Both the position numbers and the translations under genes were made by a program. From assembly GCA_011526565.1 (NCBI GenBank), contig WYBL01000047.1, forward strand, positions 1 through 64,000: a stretch of DNA of 64,000 nucleotides, read 5' to 3'. The notes beneath the pieces were generated by a model. That model searched no databases. It had not been told where the DNA came from and was given only the letters and a program-made list of their open reading frames with translations. This DNA is from Acidobacteriota bacterium. GTDB taxonomy: Bacteria > Acidobacteriota > Vicinamibacteria > Fen-336. Shown one piece after another: positions 1-8,065 of this stretch; the stretch's first letter is position 1, and each line of letters starts with the position of its first letter.

Positions 1-942
1 CTGAGCCAGCACGCCTACGAGCCCGGCCACCCGTCGGTGGCCCTCTATCCGCTCTGGCCCTGGCTGATCGCGGCGGCCACGCCCCTGTTCGGGGGTGCGC
101 GGCTGGCGGCCGCGCTGGTGCTGGCGGCAGGCCTGTCGGTCGTCGCCGCGGTGCTCCTGCGCCGGATGGCGGCGCGCAAGCTCGGCGACGGCGCGGCGGA
201 CACCGCCCTCGCCCTGTTCCTGGTCCAGCCCGCCGCCTTCTTCTTCGGGCTGCCCTACGCCGAGTCGCTCTTCCTGGTGCTGTGCCTCGTCGTCGTCGAT
301 CGGCTCGAGTCCGGGCACCTTCTGGCGGCCGGAGCCGTCGGCTTCTTCGTCCCGCTGGTGCGTCCGCCCGGCGCGTTCATCGTGTTTCCGATCGCCGTGG
401 CCGCGCTGCTGGCCTGGCGTGCCGATCGCCGCTGGCGCTGGAGTTACCTGGTCGCGGTGGCGCTGCCCCTGCTCGGGGTCGTGGCCCACGCCGCGCTGCT
501 GTACTGGAAGACCGGCGATCCTTTCGCGTCCACCACGATTCAGGCGCAGTACGTCGGACGCGGCTCGCTCGCGCGGTTGCTCGACCCGGTGACGGTCCTG
601 CGCGAGTTCCTCGACTTCGGGCCCCACCACGAGTTCCGTCGTTCGCCGCTCGACCGCGCCTTCTTCGCGCTCTTCGTGGCCAGCCTGCCGGCGATCCTGG
701 TCCGGCTGGGCCCGGTGCACTTCGCGTTCGCCCTGCCGATGGGGCTCGTCACCGGGATCGCACAGGGCGGCTTCACCTGCTTCCTGCGCTACCTGGCGGT
801 CGTCTTCCCGGCGTTCCTGGTGTGGGGCCAGCTCCTGAACCACCCGCGGGCCGCCGCCCTGCGACCGCTCCTGCTGGGAGGACTGCTCGCGCTCCAGGTG
901 ATGCTGGCGATCCTGCACGCCAACAACTACTGGGTCGCCTGA
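1..942 (+). CDS. PIG-V-like mannosyltransferase, C-terminal part (cut by window start)
   Basis: The frame is open from base 1, so the true start lies outside the window and 313 residues are visible. The protein is a chain of hydrophobic segments. It has the family-like stretch ALYPLWPWL near the visible start and AFFFGLPYAESLF about 70 residues later, which resembles the FPLYP and AFF-Y-ESLF motifs of PIG-V/GT-C dolichol-phosphate-mannose transferases. The end, HANNYWVA, also fits that group. Such enzymes move a sugar from a lipid carrier on the outer face of the inner membrane. The donor and acceptor cannot be read from the sequence. It converges on mqnC with only 22 bases between the two stops. 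Confidence 0.7.
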   Translation: MSQHAYEPGHPSVALYPLWPWLIAAATPLFGGARLAAALVLAAGLSVVAAVLLRRMAARKLGDGAADTALALFLVQPAAFFFGLPYAESLFLVLCLVVVDRLESGHLLAAGAVGFFVPLVRPPGAFIVFPIAVAALLAWRADRRWRWSYLVAVALPLLGVVAHAALLYWKTGDPFASTTIQAQYVGRGSLARLLDPVTVLREFLDFGPHHEFRRSPLDRAFFALFVASLPAILVRLGPVHFAFALPMGLVTGIAQGGFTCFLRYLAVVFPAFLVWGQLLNHPRAAALRPLLLGGLLALQVMLAILHANNYWVA

Positions 943-948
943 CCTCGG

Positions 949-962
949 GGGCGGGCTCGCCC
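949..962. terminator. Short GC hairpin between convergent stops
   Basis: GGGCG and CGCCC are separated by four bases, midway between the stop of the mannosyltransferase-like gene and that of mqnC. No T-tract follows on either strand, so it is at best a weak bidirectional terminator. Confidence 0.3.
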
Positions 963-964
963 GG

Positions 965-2101
965 TCAGCGGCTGGCGACGACCGGCAGCACGTGGCGCGA
1001 CGCCGGCATCTGCGGCGTGGCGTGGCTCCAGCAGTACGGGTCGCCCACGATCTCGTAGTGCATCGTGCGGCGCTTGGGCACGAACCCGGCGTCCTGGATC
1101 GAGCGCGCGATCTCGGCCTCCGTCAGGTGGAACGCGGCGCCCGCCGCCGAGACCACGTTCTCCTCGATCATCAGGCTGCCGAAGTCGTTGGCGCCGAAGC
1201 GCAGCGAGACCTGGCCGATCTTGCCGCCCTGGGTCACCCACGAGGCCTGCACGCTGCGGAAGTTGTCGAGCATCAGCCGCGACACCGCCAGCGTGCGCAG
1301 GTACTGGAACGACGACAGCTCGTCGCCGGCCAGCGCCGTGTTCTCGGGCTGGAAGGTCCAGGCGATGAAGGCCGTGAAGCCGCCCGTGCGATCCTGGAGC
1401 TCGCGCAGGTGCAGCAGGTGGTCGATCCGCTCCTCGAGCGTCTCGACGTGGCCGAACATCATCGTGGCCGTGGTGCGCATGCCGATCCGGTGCGCGACCT
1501 CCATCACCTCCAGCCACTCGGCCGTGGTGCCCTTGGCGATGCCGATGATCCTGCGCACGCGGTCGGACAGGATCTCGGCGCCGCCGCCGGGGATCGAGTC
1601 GAGCCCGGCGTCGCGCATCCGCACGAGGCACTGCTCGGTGGTGAGGCCGGACACCTTGCAGACGTGCTTGACCTCGGCCGGCGACAGGCCGTGGATCCAG
1701 ATCGGGTAGTTCTGCTTGATCCAGCGGAACAGCTCCTCGTAGAACTCGATCCCGAGGTCCGGGTGCAGCCCGCCCTGGAGCAGCAACTGGCGCCCGCCGA
1801 GCGCCATCGTCTCCTCGATCTTCTGGGCCAGCTCGCTGCGGTTCAGGACGTAGCCGTCCTGCGCGGGCAGGTCGCGGTAGAACGCGCAGAACGCGCACTG
1901 CGCGTTGCACACGTTCGTGTAGTTGATGTTGCGGTCGATGATGTAGGTGACGATGCCCTCGGGGTGGAGGCGCCGGCGCACGGCGTCGGCCAGCTCGGCC
2001 AGCTCGAGCAACTCGCCGTCGCGCAGCAGGGCGATGCCCTCCTCGCGCGTGAGCCGCTCTCCCCCGTGGACCTTGCGACGGACCTCTTCAGCGATCGCCA
2101 T
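965..2101 (-). CDS. mqnC: Cyclic dehypoxanthinyl futalosine synthase MqnC
   Basis: Radical SAM enzyme of the futalosine menaquinone pathway; it cyclises dehypoxanthine futalosine. The 378-residue protein has the cluster motif CNAQCAFC (Cys65, Cys69, Cys72), binding the [4Fe-4S] cluster and SAM, followed by FYR as in MqnC. GGLHPDL and PGGGAEIL further on are shared with MqnE. The ATG at 2101 is preferred because the family N-terminus begins there; an open frame continues further upstream without homology. It overlaps the end of mqnA by 14 nt and is the last gene of mqnE-mqnA-mqnC. MqnB and MqnD functions are not encoded in this window. The family call is secure, and the motif right after the cysteines separates it from MqnE. 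Confidence 0.93.
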   Translation of the reverse strand: MAIAEEVRRKVHGGERLTREEGIALLRDGELLELAELADAVRRRLHPEGIVTYIIDRNINYTNVCNAQCAFCAFYRDLPAQDGYVLNRSELAQKIEETMALGGRQLLLQGGLHPDLGIEFYEELFRWIKQNYPIWIHGLSPAEVKHVCKVSGLTTEQCLVRMRDAGLDSIPGGGAEILSDRVRRIIGIAKGTTAEWLEVMEVAHRIGMRTTATMMFGHVETLEERIDHLLHLRELQDRTGGFTAFIAWTFQPENTALAGDELSSFQYLRTLAVSRLMLDNFRSVQASWVTQGGKIGQVSLRFGANDFGSLMIEENVVSAAGAAFHLTEAEIARSIQDAGFVPKRRTMHYEIVGDPYCWSHATPQMPASRHVLPVVASR

Positions 2102-2888
2102 GGAAACGGATCTCCGGGACCTCGGGCACCAGGCCGAGCGCGGCGACCCTGCGGTAGTACTCCCGCAGGCCGCGCAGCTCGTCCTCGCCCATCGTGTATC
2201 GAATGTTCTCGCGCAGGTACGCGGCGTTGCGGGCCGCTCGCCCCGCGTCGCCGGGATTGTAGTCGGCGGCCAGCGCGTCGATCGACTCCAGGCCGCGCCG
2301 CAGCGCGGCCTGCATCGCAAGGACGCCGGCGGCGTCGACCGCTCCCGGCCGGCCCGCCCAGAACGCCCACACGAAGGGCAGGCCCGTCTGGCGCGTCCAC
2401 TCGGCGCCGAGGTCGAGCTTCGGGGCCGCGTCCTCGTGCTCGAGCGCGACGTCGCCGATGACCAGCGCCGCGTCGGCCTGCGCCAGCATCGCGTCGAGGT
2501 CGGGCGCTGCGGCGACGTACTCGGGCTCGCGGCCCAGCCGCGCGTGCAGCAGCACCCGGGTCAGCGCGACGGACGTGCGGCTCGAGGTGTCGAGCGCCAC
2601 CCGCCGCACGGCGTCGAGGTCGCCGCGGTGGAAGAGCAGGACGGAGCGCACGGGACCACGGCTGCCGATCGCGAGGCCGGGCACGATGCGCAGGCCGGGC
2701 TGGCGGGCGTACTCGACCGCCGGGATCAGGCCGAGGTCGACCTCGCCCGACGCCAGCCAGTCGGCGACCCGCGACGGCACCGCGCGCCGCAGCTCGAAGC
2801 GGGCGTCGGCCCCGAGCCCGGCCACGAGCGGCACGGAGTTGAGATAGCCGACGACGCCGAGGCGGCAGGCGGCCACCGCGGTCGTCAC
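2088..2888 (-). CDS. mqnA: Chorismate dehydratase MqnA
   Basis: Converts chorismate to 3-[(1-carboxyvinyl)oxy]benzoate, the first committed step of futalosine-dependent menaquinone synthesis. The 266-residue protein opens with GVVGYLNSVPL, the usual MqnA signature, and has the periplasmic-binding-protein-like fold pattern of the MqnA/MqnD family (DLGLIPAVEY, ALVIGDVAL). The GTG at 2888 overlaps the mqnE stop as GTGA; a second GTG lies one codon upstream. Its position between the two radical SAM genes supports MqnA over MqnD. Confidence 0.9.
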   Translation of the reverse strand: MTTAVAACRLGVVGYLNSVPLVAGLGADARFELRRAVPSRVADWLASGEVDLGLIPAVEYARQPGLRIVPGLAIGSRGPVRSVLLFHRGDLDAVRRVALDTSSRTSVALTRVLLHARLGREPEYVAAAPDLDAMLAQADAALVIGDVALEHEDAAPKLDLGAEWTRQTGLPFVWAFWAGRPGAVDAAGVLAMQAALRRGLESIDALAADYNPGDAGRAARNAAYLRENIRYTMGEDELRGLREYYRRVAALGLVPEVPEIRFHGDR

Positions 2889-3997
2889 CACTCCTTGATC
2901 ACGTTGAAGACGGTGTCGCGCTCGATCGGGCGCCGGCCGGCCTCGCGGATCAGCCGGCACAGCTCGTGGACGGTCAGCGACTGCGAGGTCTGCGCGCCGG
3001 CGTCGTGGGCGATCTTCTCCTCGGTCACGGTGCCGTCGAGGTCGTCGGCCCCGAACGACAGCCCGACCTGCGCCAGCCGCGGGCCGATCATGATCCAGTA
3101 GGACTTGATGTGCGGCACGTTGTCGAGCATCAGCCGCGCGATCGCGATCGCCTTCAGGTCGTCGAAGCCCGTGGTCTCGGGCAGCTTCAGCGCGGGCGCC
3201 TCCCACGGCTGGAAGGCCAGCGGGATGAAGGTGACGAAGCCGCCGGTCTCGTCCTGCAGCTCGCGCAGCCGTACCAGGTGGTCGACCCGATCCTCGATCG
3301 ACTCGACGTGGCCGTACAGCATGGTCGCGTTGGTCGGAATCCCCTGGCGGTGGGCCTCGCGCATCACGTCCAGCCACTGCTCGGCGTTGGCCTTGCCCTT
3401 GATGATCCTGTTCCGGGTCTCCTTCGCGAAGATCTCCGCGCCGCCGCCGGGCATCGAGTCGAGGCCTGCGTCCTTCAGCTCCGCCAGCACCTCCGCCACG
3501 CTCTTCCGGTAGAGCTTGTGGAAGAACCAGATCTCCACCGCGGTGAAGGCCTTGACGTGGATGTCCGGCCGGACCTGCTTGATGCCCTTCAGCATGTCCG
3601 TCATGTACTCCCACGGCAGGTCGGGGTGCAGCCCGCCCACGACGTGGACCTCGCGCACGGGCTTCGGCAGCGCCCGCACGTTGTCGAAGACCTCCTCGAG
3701 CTTCATCGTGTAGCCGCGCTCTTCGCCCGGTTTCGCGGCGAAGGCGCAGAAGTCGCAGGTGGCGACGCACACGTTCGTGTGGTTGATGTGGGTGTTCCAC
3801 ACGAAGTAGCCGGCGTCGCCGTGGCGCTGTTCGCGCACGTGGTTGGCGAGCTGTCCGATCGCCAGCAGGTCGTGGCTGCGGTACAGGGCCACCCCGTCCT
3901 CGAAGCCGAGGCGGCGGCCGGCGAGCACCTTTTCGCGGATCGGTTCGAGGGCGCGGTCCTGGATCGTGGCGTGCACGAGGGCGGAAGCTGTGGGCAT
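2885..3997 (-). CDS. mqnE: Aminofutalosine synthase MqnE
   Basis: Radical SAM enzyme that joins the MqnA product to SAM to form aminodeoxyfutalosine. The protein has 370 residues with the cluster motif CVATCDFC at Cys77, Cys81 and Cys84, followed by AFAAKPGEERGYTM, typical of MqnE. VGGLHPDLPW and PGGGAEIF follow. The ATG at 3997 has a GGAG ribosome site just upstream; the frame stays open another 490 nt but without homology. It is the first gene of a three-gene operon with mqnA and mqnC. The three genes together make the assignment strong. Confidence 0.93.
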   Translation of the reverse strand: MPTASALVHATIQDRALEPIREKVLAGRRLGFEDGVALYRSHDLLAIGQLANHVREQRHGDAGYFVWNTHINHTNVCVATCDFCAFAAKPGEERGYTMKLEEVFDNVRALPKPVREVHVVGGLHPDLPWEYMTDMLKGIKQVRPDIHVKAFTAVEIWFFHKLYRKSVAEVLAELKDAGLDSMPGGGAEIFAKETRNRIIKGKANAEQWLDVMREAHRQGIPTNATMLYGHVESIEDRVDHLVRLRELQDETGGFVTFIPLAFQPWEAPALKLPETTGFDDLKAIAIARLMLDNVPHIKSYWIMIGPRLAQVGLSFGADDLDGTVTEEKIAHDAGAQTSQSLTVHELCRLIREAGRRPIERDTVFNVIKEW

Positions 3998-4066
3998 GGT
4001 CTCCTGGGGTTCGCGCGCCCGAGGCGGCGGCGAGCGGGCGCGTCCGCGCCCGGGACGACTCGAAGA

Positions 4067-4096
4067 AGCGTAGCACCCGCTCCAGTCAAGGGGCAA
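4067..4096 (-). promoter_or_regulatory. Candidate promoter of the mqn operon
   Basis: On the minus strand TTGCCC (4096-4091), an 18-base spacer and TACGCT (4072-4067) precede mqnE by about 70 nt. The second box is preceded by TGC, giving an extended -10 form. Prediction by eye only. Confidence 0.4.
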
Positions 4097-4172
4097 ACGC
4101 GGCGCGACACTCGCGGCCGGCGACCCGTTTTCGCTTGACCGGCCGGCGGCCGGGCCGGGAGAATGGCCCGTC

Positions 4173-5372
4173 TTGCGTCGCCCTGCCTTCTGCTCGCCCC
4201 GCCTGCGCCGCGCGGCCGCCGGCGCCTCGCTGCTCGCGCTGCTGCTGCTGCCCTGCGAGTTCGTGGGGCGTGCGGCGCCCGCCGGCGCGGCGCCCCTGCT
4301 CGAGGCCACGGTGCTGCGAGGCACGATCCCGCGCGGCGGCACGCTGGGCTCGGCGCTGCAGGGCGCGCTCGACGGCGCCCAGCTCCACGAGATCGTGGCC
4401 GCCGCCCGCCCGCTGCACGACCTCGCGCGGGTCGCCACCGGCCAGCCGTGGGGCCTCGCGCTGCGGCCGGACGGGCTGCTCGCGTTCACCTACGGGATCG
4501 ACACCCTGCGCACGCTGCGCGTCGAGCGCGCGGCCACGGGCTGGCAGGCGCGGATCGTCACCCGCGACGTGACGGCGACGGCAGCCACCTTCGCCGGGAC
4601 CATCGAGTCGAGCCTGTTCGCGGCCGTCACCGCCAGCGGTGGCCGCGACCAGCTCGCGCTCGATCTCGCCGAGATCTTCGCCTGGGACGTCGACTTCAAC
4701 ACCGAGCTGCAGCGCGGCGACTCGTTCCGCCTCGTCGTCGACGAACTCGCCGTCGGCGACCGCTTCGTGCGCTACGGCCCGATCCGGGCGGCCGAGTTCC
4801 GCCGCGGCGAGCGGGTCCTGCGCGCGGTGCGCTTCGAGGCCGACGGCCGCGCGGGCTACTACGCGCCCGACGGCACGCCGCTGCGCAAGGCGTTCCTGCG
4901 CTCCCCGCTCCGCTTCACGCGGATCAGCTCCGGCTTCTCGACCCGCCGCCTGCACCCGGTGCTCGGCATCCGCCGCCCGCACCTCGGCATCGACTACGCG
5001 GCGCCGACCGGCACCCCCGTGCAGGCGGCGGCCGACGGCACCGTGCTCGCGGCCGGCTGGGAGGGCGGCTTCGGCAAGACCGTGCGCCTCCGCCACGCCA
5101 ACGGCTTCGAGACGCTCTACGGGCACCTGTCCCGCATCGACGTGCGACGGGGGGCGCGCGTGACGCAGGGAGATCGCATCGGCGCCGTGGGGTCGACGGG
5201 CCTTGCGACGGGGCCCCACCTGGACTACCGGATGAAGCGCAGCGGGGCCTGGGTCAACCCGCTCGCGGTCCAGCTTCCTCCGGCCGAACCGATCGCTGCC
5301 GTGCTGCGCCCGGTGTTCCTGCGCCAGGCGGCGCTGGCCCTCGCCGCCCTGCCCCCGCCGGCCATCTCCTGA
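4173..5372 (+). CDS. Secreted M23-family peptidase (peptidoglycan endopeptidase type)
   Basis: The 399-residue protein starts at a TTG with a positively charged N-terminus and a hydrophobic stretch (residues 14-30), a signal peptide or anchor. A long N-terminal part, resembling the OapA/MepM pre-domain, leads to a C-terminal LytM/M23 domain. The family residues are visible: H270-x3-D274 (HLGID), H318 in GHL, and H349 in GPHLDYR. The third zinc ligand, normally the second His of HxH, is Asp351 here. Enzymes of this family cut peptide crosslinks of peptidoglycan; the Asp change leaves activity open. No strong ribosome site precedes the TTG; a GGGAGA lies 10 nt upstream, and an ATG at 4163 belongs to another frame. 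Confidence 0.8.
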   Translation: MRRPAFCSPRLRRAAAGASLLALLLLPCEFVGRAAPAGAAPLLEATVLRGTIPRGGTLGSALQGALDGAQLHEIVAAARPLHDLARVATGQPWGLALRPDGLLAFTYGIDTLRTLRVERAATGWQARIVTRDVTATAATFAGTIESSLFAAVTASGGRDQLALDLAEIFAWDVDFNTELQRGDSFRLVVDELAVGDRFVRYGPIRAAEFRRGERVLRAVRFEADGRAGYYAPDGTPLRKAFLRSPLRFTRISSGFSTRRLHPVLGIRRPHLGIDYAAPTGTPVQAAADGTVLAAGWEGGFGKTVRLRHANGFETLYGHLSRIDVRRGARVTQGDRIGAVGSTGLATGPHLDYRMKRSGAWVNPLAVQLPPAEPIAAVLRPVFLRQAALALAALPPPAIS

Positions 5373-5412
5373 GCCCTTTACCGCCGTCCCGCGCCGGCGT
5401 ACGCTTCCGAGC

Positions 5413-6102
5413 GTGAGGTACTCGACGCGGGCGCTGGTCCTGGTGCTGGCCCTGGCGCCGGGATTCTGCGCCTCCGCGCAGCCCGCCGTCACGATCGCCC
5501 CGGACGGCACGGTGTCGGTGGACGCCGACCGGGCTCCGCTCTCGGAAGTGCTCGACCAGTTCGCGCGCGTGGCCGGGGCGCAACTCACCTGGGAGGGCAC
5601 GCCTCAGCGCGCACTCGTCACGCTCAAGCTGCAGGCTCGCCACCCGGCGGCCGCGCTGGCCGCGATCCTCGAGGGCCAGCCGCTGGACTACGCCGTCGCC
5701 CTGGATCTGAGCGGGACCCGGGTGACGACGCTGATCCTCGGCAGCGCGCCGTCGACCGCCGGGAGTCGCGCGCCTTCGGGCCCCGGGGACCTCGCCGGCC
5801 CGCGGCCTTCCTCGTCGGTTCCCCGCCCTGCACCCCTGCGTCCCTCCGAGCCCGCCGCAGCCGGCGACGCCGACGCCGACGGCGAAGACTCGAGTGCAGG
5901 GGATGCGGCGGGAGGCGACGCCGAGGCACCGCAGGAGGAGGCGTCGCCGCAGGACCCTGGCCCCGAGCCCGGCACGGCCCGTCCGGAGTCGCCGAAGGGC
6001 CCCGCTTCGCCGCTGGGCCCTGGTCCGGTGCGCTTCCCGGTGTCGCCCTTCGCGCCTCAGCCGACTCCGATGCCGACGCCGGAGCCCACGCCCAGGCCCT
6101 GA
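5413..6102 (+). CDS. Secreted protein with STN-like domain and proline-rich tail
   Basis: Starts with GTG 40 nt after the M23 gene. Residues 1-23 look like a signal peptide ending SAQP. Residues about 35-90 (LSEVLDQFARVAGAQLTW, then KLQARHPAAALAAIL) resemble the small STN/N0 domain found at the N-termini of secretins and TonB receptors. The remaining 130 residues are rich in Pro, Ala, Glu and Ser, with no recognisable fold, ending in TPEPTPRP. It is not a full secretin. Its convergent neighbour is the secretion operon, so an accessory role there is possible but unproven. Confidence 0.6.
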   Translation: MRYSTRALVLVLALAPGFCASAQPAVTIAPDGTVSVDADRAPLSEVLDQFARVAGAQLTWEGTPQRALVTLKLQARHPAAALAAILEGQPLDYAVALDLSGTRVTTLILGSAPSTAGSRAPSGPGDLAGPRPSSSVPRPAPLRPSEPAAAGDADADGEDSSAGDAAGGDAEAPQEEASPQDPGPEPGTARPESPKGPASPLGPGPVRFPVSPFAPQPTPMPTPEPTPRP

Positions 6103-6128
6103 CCCGGCCGGGCAGCCGGCGGAAGAGC

Positions 6129-6722
6129 TCAGCGCACCGATGGTGACGGGGACGGCCGCGGCTGGGTCCCGGGCTGGCGCGGCTCCGGGGTGCGCGGACG
6201 GCCGATCACGCGCGGTTGCCCCGGCATGAACAGCCACTCGCTGTAACGGGTGCGGCCGTTGAAGATGCGCAGCGAAGACTCCGTGCTGCGGCTGGCGACG
6301 CCCGCGATCGGGCCGAGACCGGTCCCGGCGCCGAATCCACCCGGCGACGCGGGCTGCGCCCCCGGGGTCCGGGGTCCCGCGCCCGGCGTGCCGCCGGGCG
6401 CGCCGGGACGCCCCGGCATGCCCGCGACCTCGCCCGGGCGCAGCAACCGCCACTTGCCATCGGCGGTCATCGGGTCCGCGTACTCGCGGCGCAGGAACTT
6501 GCCCTTGACCAGTTGTTCGATCGAGGTCGGCAGCGCGTTGGCGTGCTTGCGCTGGTAGCGGCCGATGGCGTCGGCGATCTGCGACCCGCGGAAGATCAGC
6601 TCCTGCTCGCGGGAGTCCTGCATCACGTACTTCCAGGTCGGAGCCGCGGCGCCCATCCCGATCAGCAGGATCGCGATCGCGGCCAGCAGCGCCACCATCA
6701 CGTAGCCCCGCTCCTGATTCAC
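6129..6722 (-). CDS. Atypical pseudopilin-like protein, last gene of the secretion operon
   Basis: The 197-residue protein starts MNQERGYVMVALLAAIAIL, a short basic leader then a Gly and a hydrophobic helix as in type III signal peptides. It lacks the Glu at position 5 of classical prepilins. Residues 37-90 (QELIFRGSQIADAIGRYQ and PTSIEQLVKGKFLRREYADP) match the GspG-like layout of the other pseudopilins in this operon. The middle is Gly/Pro-rich and low in complexity, and the tail ends in a Pro/Ser stretch. The ATG overlaps the stop of the transglycosylase gene by 4 nt. It is probably a minor pseudopilin. Confidence 0.65.
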   Translation of the reverse strand: MNQERGYVMVALLAAIAILLIGMGAAAPTWKYVMQDSREQELIFRGSQIADAIGRYQRKHANALPTSIEQLVKGKFLRREYADPMTADGKWRLLRPGEVAGMPGRPGAPGGTPGAGPRTPGAQPASPGGFGAGTGLGPIAGVASRSTESSLRIFNGRTRYSEWLFMPGQPRVIGRPRTPEPRQPGTQPRPSPSPSVR

Positions 6723-7348
6723 TTCCCGCCGCCCTCCCGCTGGTAGCGCTCGAGCACCTTGCGCACGTAGGCCTGCGTCTCGCGGTAGGGCGGCACGCCG
6801 CGGTGGCGGGCGACCGCTCCCGGGCCGGCGTTGTAGGCCGCCAGCGCCTTCTCCACGTCGCCGTCGTAGCGGGCCAGCAGGTCGCGCAGGTAGCGCGCGC
6901 CTCCGTCCGCGTTCTGCAGCGGGTCGAGCGGGTCGGTGACGCCCAGTTCCTTCGCCGTGGCGGGCATCAACTGCATCAGGCCCTGGGCGCCCTTCGGCGA
7001 CACGGCGTCGGGCTGGAAGGAGGACTCGACGCCCATCACGGCCAGCACCAGAGCGGGGTCGAGGCCGTGGCGGCGGGCGACCTCCTGCGCCAGCGCCCGC
7101 GGGTCGTGCGGCCCGGGCGCGGCCTCCGCGGCCGCGATCTCAAGGACGACCTCGTCGGGAACCACGCCGCGCAGCGCACTGGCGGGCAGTTCCACTTCGC
7201 CGCCGCCACGCAGCGCCAGGCGCACCGAATCGCCGCGGCGCTCGACCGCGTCGACCTTCAGCGTGCCGCCGTGGGCGAGCACCGCAATGTCCGCGGCGGC
7301 AGGTGCCGCGGCCACGAGGGCGGCGATGGCGATCGGCAGGAGGCGCAC
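6719..7348 (-). CDS. Secreted lytic transglycosylase (SLT domain)
   Basis: The 209-residue protein has a signal peptide (residues 1-19), a short beta-rich N-terminal region and a C-terminal SLT domain. The catalytic Glu is E108 in VESSF. It is followed by GLMQLMP (123-129) and AYNAGPGAV (171-179), the standard motifs of Slt70/MltC-type muramidases. Such enzymes cleave peptidoglycan strands with formation of 1,6-anhydromuramic acid. Its place in the secretion operon suggests that it opens the cell wall for assembly of the envelope-spanning machine. Confidence 0.88.
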   Translation of the reverse strand: MRLLPIAIAALVAAAPAAADIAVLAHGGTLKVDAVERRGDSVRLALRGGGEVELPASALRGVVPDEVVLEIAAAEAAPGPHDPRALAQEVARRHGLDPALVLAVMGVESSFQPDAVSPKGAQGLMQLMPATAKELGVTDPLDPLQNADGGARYLRDLLARYDGDVEKALAAYNAGPGAVARHRGVPPYRETQAYVRKVLERYQREGGGK

Positions 7349-7357
7349 GGTTCTTTT

Positions 7358-8065
7358 CTAGAACAGCACGATCGCGATGTCGACCGTGCCCTCGATCGTG
7401 CCGCTGGAACTCACCACCTGGGCCCGAACGCGGGCGGTGCCGTTCGACTGTCGGCGGGTCCGCATCACGTCGCTGGCCCGGCCGTTGCTGTCGGTGAACT
7501 GCGGCCGGCCCTGCGAGTCCATCGTCTCCGTCGACGGGCTCGCCTCGATGCTGAAGATCACGGGCACGTTGGCCACCGGGTTGCCGTTCTCGTCGAAGAC
7601 GTTGGCCGTGACGTGGCTGGAGCGGGACTCGGTCAGCCGGCTGGGGTCGGCGGTGAGCAGGATCGTGCGGGGCAGCGCCGACCCGATCCCGACCTCGACC
7701 GAGGCGGTCTGGGTCGCGCCGCCGCCGGACACGGCGGTCACCGTGGCGAGGCCCGACCGGCTGTCGGCGGTCAGCGCGACGCGCGCCACGCCGTCGTTGG
7801 TCTTGCCCTGCTCCTCGATGCGGCCGAGGTTCGTGAAGAACTGGACGACGGTGCCGTCGGGCACCGGCGTGCCCGCGGGCTCGATCACCAGCGCCGAGAT
7901 CACCGCGCGCCCGCCGAAGGCCGGGATGAACGTCGGGTTCGAGAAGAGTTGGAGGGTGGAGCCGGGGGGCGCGACGAGGATCGCCTGGTGGCAGGTCGCC
8001 TGGGACAGGCCGAGCAGCGCCGCAACGAACAGCGCCGCGGGGCGCCTCTGGGTTCGGGCGTTCAT
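7358..8065 (-). CDS. Exported Ig-like (Big_1/invasin-type) domain protein
   Basis: The 235-residue protein has an N-terminal hydrophobic segment followed by SQATC, which may be a weak lipobox. Two consecutive Ig-like units follow: AVISALVIEPAGTPVPDG with TVVQFFTNLGRIEE, and SHVTANVFDENGNPVANV with PVIFSIEA. These match bacterial Ig-like group 1 repeats. The start ATG overlaps the secretin stop. The conserved link with the secretin gene suggests an outer-membrane accessory or a surface structural part. A pilotin role is conceivable because of the possible lipid anchor, but nothing in the sequence proves it. Confidence 0.7.
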   Translation of the reverse strand: MNARTQRRPAALFVAALLGLSQATCHQAILVAPPGSTLQLFSNPTFIPAFGGRAVISALVIEPAGTPVPDGTVVQFFTNLGRIEEQGKTNDGVARVALTADSRSGLATVTAVSGGGATQTASVEVGIGSALPRTILLTADPSRLTESRSSHVTANVFDENGNPVANVPVIFSIEASPSTETMDSQGRPQFTDSNGRASDVMRTRRQSNGTARVRAQVVSSSGTIEGTVDIAIVLF

